DNA of 64,000 bases, taken from assembly GCF_009730915.1 (NCBI RefSeq), contig NC_052475.1:2356001-2420000 (forward strand), given 5' to 3'. Within the stretch, counting starts at the first letter, position 1. Each line of letters opens with the position of its first letter. The position numbers were made by a program, and so were the translations under genes. Under the pieces are notes generated by a model, which worked only from the letters and a program-made list of their open reading frames with translations, did no database searches and was not told where the DNA came from. Source of the DNA: Dioscorea cayenensis subsp. rotundata. Its lineage: Eukaryota > Streptophyta > Magnoliopsida > Dioscoreales > Dioscoreaceae. Positions 60,996 to 64,000 of this stretch are shown here, one piece after another.

Positions 60996-61660
60996 TAGGG
61001 ATGTCAATTACCCCCGGCCCCAACGGAAACCTGATTCACCGCCCCGTTGGGACCGGGGTAGGGGATTTTTTCGGGGGTCAAGGACAGGGCTAGGACCAAA
61101 AACAAATTCCCCGTCGGAGTGAGGGCCGGAGAATATCCCCTCGCCCCGTCCCTACCCCGAAATATTAAATATTTAATTTAAATATTATATATATATATAA
61201 TGTTATAAATATCTAAATAAAAATTAAAAAATCAAATACATTTATTTATTTAATTAGCAAATTATTAATAATTAAATAAACATTAGTATAAAAATTAAAT
61301 AAAATTCTAAACTTATTTTAACTATATTATATTTTTAAAATTTTTTTAAATTTTACAAATAATTTATGTGTGATTGTGTATATCGGTATCTTATGTTAAA
61401 TCGTATTTGTAAATAAATTTCTCAATTATTAAAAATTTTTATGATATTTTTAGCAAATATTTTATAAATTTTATGTTAAATAATAATAATAATTTATTAA
61501 TTAGGGCTGGAAAATCTCTAAACCTGAAAAATCCCCGTGGGGACGGATGGGAAAAAAGATTCCCCATATTCGGATTCAAGGCCGGGTTCAGAGATGGAAG
61601 TATAATTTTGGCGTCAGGGCCAGAGAATGTATCCCCAGTGAATCCCCGTTGACATCTCTA
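60996..61660. mobile_element. hAT-like MITE, 665 bp
   Basis: The left end TAGGGATGTCAATTACCCCC pairs with TAGAGATGTCAACGGGGATT from the right end reversed. The flanks ATTAAACA (60988-60995) and ATTAAATG (61661-61668) agree at 6 of 8 places, as for an aged 8-bp hAT target duplication. The ends are GC-rich (GGGGACGGATGGG, CCCCGTCCC) and the middle AT-rich, a pattern common in non-autonomous hAT elements. Confidence 0.75.
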
Positions 61661-61881
61661 ATTAAATGATAGGACAAGTTCACATTAATACTGGAACCAT
61701 ATTAACACCCACTCAACCATAAACAAGCTACAATCACCAAATAGCAAGACCAAAGTAATAAACACTCTCAAATTCAATAAAATAACATTATAAAAAAAGG
61801 GAATAATTAGAAAAGAAAAGGCAAACAAAGAAACACATTAAGTCCCAGAAATAAATTTCATTGAAATACTGGAAAATAATT

Positions 61882-63654
61882 CTAATGTTTCCACCCCTTG
61901 GAATGACCTTCCTCCACATATGGCTCTAAAAACCCCATGAACTGAACAACATAGTAAAAACATGGTCTCAACACAATTTTATCTAAATGACATGAACTAC
62001 TAATAACTCTTTTTGCAAGATAAATATAGAAGATATCTTTATATATTCCGACAAATTAAGACATGGAAACAGACAGCATTCCAGAAATGCCACATGCATC
62101 TTGTGAAAAAAAAGGCCCTATAAATAAGATACTAAACAAGAGAAATGTCGAGAATGAAGTGATGTACCGCAAAACTGTAGAAATTCGCTAACAACATAAT
62201 TAATGGCAAATCATTGATAAGTTGCAACTAGTGGTTAGCGAGGAGTGTCCCAGTTCACCAAGAATAAACGAAATTGTAGGATTTCATATATGAAATATCT
62301 AAGGCTTTGTCAGATGAACTTGAAACTCAGATGATATATAAAAACCCTAAATTAATGGATAAACACTAGTTAGGTTATACCTTTGAACCATCCTGAGACC
62401 AACGCGCACCATAACCTTCAGAAACCCGAATCTCAAACACACATCCGTAGGGTTGCATTAGATGGATGTTCATCCAGGAGCAATTAGTTAGCAAGCAGTT
62501 GATGACTTCTAATGCTAGTCTGTTTTTATCTGAATCTGAAGCACCATAGTTCAATCAACTTAATTATTACAGTGTATTAATAGACAAAAAAAAAAACATG
62601 TGATTCAACCAACCAACCAAAAGAAATATTTAAGGATCAGGTAGTAGCTTTCTAGAAAGATAACCTTACCACTTCCAGAAAAATTTCCCCACCATCCATT
62701 ACTGCTCCTGTTAACATGTTTAGCCAAAGCTCTTGCCGCATTAGTCAAGGAAGAACCTTTAACCTCCACATAAATTACATGGGAAAAAATTATGAAAACC
62801 AAATACCTATAGCATTATTTATTGAAGGGCATAGCATTCATGCAAGTATAACTGATAAAATAGCCAGATACATCAAAACATCATTTTTAAGTGACACGCT
62901 ATCCTACTGGTGTGCCTTTGCACTAATACGTGGGAAAAGGTGTGTCTTTGCACTACTCAGATATAAGCATTGGAAGGTCCTTATCGTCAAACATATTCTG
63001 ATAACCGGACACATCCAGGCAATCACATGCAAGAGCCAAATAATCACCATGAAGTATCTATATCTAGAAGACCCATTATTTCTCCAGGCATTCATGCCAA
63101 TGGTATCTAACATCAACACTAATTCAGATATAAGTAAATTCCAGCAGGTATGTCACTGTTTACAAATTTTTAGTTTCCAGGATGCTTCATAATTAATGGA
63201 AACAATTCTATAGCATTCCTCCAAACGTTTTTCAGACAAAAATCATGACTAGTTGCTAATAAAATTGCTGACTACAGATAGTCCTACAATGTTAGAAAAG
63301 AAATGAATTTTTTATTAAAAAAGAAATCTTACATTTGGCCGAAAAGGTTTCATGGCAGACGCTATAAGGACTGATCTGGGAGGAGGCAGAGCATCAGTAA
63401 CTGTTCCATTAGTATGCCCCATACCAAGAAGGAAATTCAATCCATCATATCCCAGCCCCTGGTAAATGATGAAACAACCACATTGTGATGAAACTTCTAG
63501 TGAAAGAATTATAAAAATGGAAAACAAACACTCACAGTGAGAAGCTTAGCCATGTGAACATAGGGTTGAGAAGCTGGTTTGGATACACAAATTGCTAGGA
63601 CGCCATTCGTCCTTTCTTTCTCCTCTGTATAAAACTTCCTGTAGATCTGTATTC
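61882..63654 (-). CDS. C-terminal half of a conserved plant protein of unknown function (partial)
   Basis: Five exons read leftwards: 63654-63536, 63458-63333, 62763-62670, 62535-62381 and 61941-61882. Every junction is GT-AG and in phase. They encode about 184 residues ending ...FMGFLEPYVEEGHSKGWKH and a stop. Other clear stretches are RKFYTEEKERTNGVLAICVS, GLGYDGLNFLLGMGHTNGT, DALPPPRSVLIASAMKPF, NAARALAKHVNRSSNGWWGN and CVFEIRVSEGYGARW. From memory this matches a family conserved across land plants with no known role. I see no membrane segment or catalytic motif in this part. The 5' exons lie beyond the right edge. Confidence 0.85.
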
Positions 63655-64000
63655 CTGGAAAGTATTATTAAGAGCACAAGTATTAGGTGAGTGCAAGTGA
63701 AAATTTATGGCCCATCTATCAATCAAAATGCAAGATGTCTAGTATCTTAAACTGACCCAACACTCACTGCCCTTGTAACTGAAGAGGAAATGGAATACAT
63801 AATACCCAGTAAATATCATGAAACAGTGACCAGATTTCTTCATTTACATTATGAAAATGAAACTAATGGCATCATTGAAAAATAATCATCTACACCGTTA
63901 TACACAACCTCCTTTCACATATTTGAGGCCCTATATGTTGGTTTCAAGCAGAACGTCAAGTGGTAGCAAGTTAAACAAGTTATCAAGCATTTAAAAATGT

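Noticed and set aside
62716-63192. 158-codon plus-strand frame
   Set aside because: It lies opposite a clear minus-strand exon and its intron, with no recognisable domain.
1-64000. CRISPR array, operon or phage-like system
   Set aside because: No spaced direct repeats of that type and no prokaryotic gene order. All genes are plant nuclear.

Overview
This 64 kb window is nuclear DNA of a flowering plant. It has GT-AG introns, an extensin, a PPR protein, a plant methyltransferase, plant-type LINEs and many short TIR elements. GC-rich 5' ends on the BRR2 and methyltransferase genes, grading into AT-rich 3' exons, lean towards a monocot, but the species cannot be fixed from sequence alone. Intergenic DNA is very AT-rich and full of (TA)n and (AAT)n tracts. 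A run of exactly 1000 N (53500-54499) is an assembly gap.

Genes, left to right: a probable first exon and N-terminus of a minus-strand gene cut by the left edge; an extensin with a Pollen Ole e 1 domain between two proline-rich arrays (8234-10656, +); tRNA-Asp(GTC) (11390-11461, -); the spliceosomal helicase BRR2 (18014-25552, +, four exons, 2171 aa); an SLC35F/DUF914 membrane transporter (27774-31460, -, eleven exons, 359 aa); a coding-like island of unknown identity (36751-37980, +); a decayed dsRNA-binding-domain gene (40529-41052, +); a PMT-type Golgi methyltransferase with a frameshift in exon 1 (42270-46094, +, six exons); a PPR protein resembling At1g06710 (47358-51355, +, 993 aa); and the last five exons of a conserved plant gene of unknown function (61882-63654, -, runs off the right edge). 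Exon junctions were set by hand by matching reading phase across GT-AG sites.

Mobile DNA fills much of the rest. It includes a 5'-truncated LINE of 3.35 kb (12897-16250), a 267-bp LINE 3' end with a perfect 13-bp target duplication (58981-59247), a probable solo LTR (60358-60892), a hAT-like MITE (60996-61660), five elements flanked by TTA/TAA (PIF/Harbinger type), one of which holds a second fold-back element, and two related elements embedded in (TA)n tracts. Several tandem or segmental duplications of 54-260 bp lie in UTRs and spacers.

The genes are unrelated housekeeping, cell-wall and organelle functions with no operon-like logic. I see no clear new multi-gene system. The most interesting items are the extensin/Ole e 1 sandwich with its exact 144-bp higher-order repeat, the TA-embedded element family, the dsRBD gene relic and the methyltransferase frameshift.
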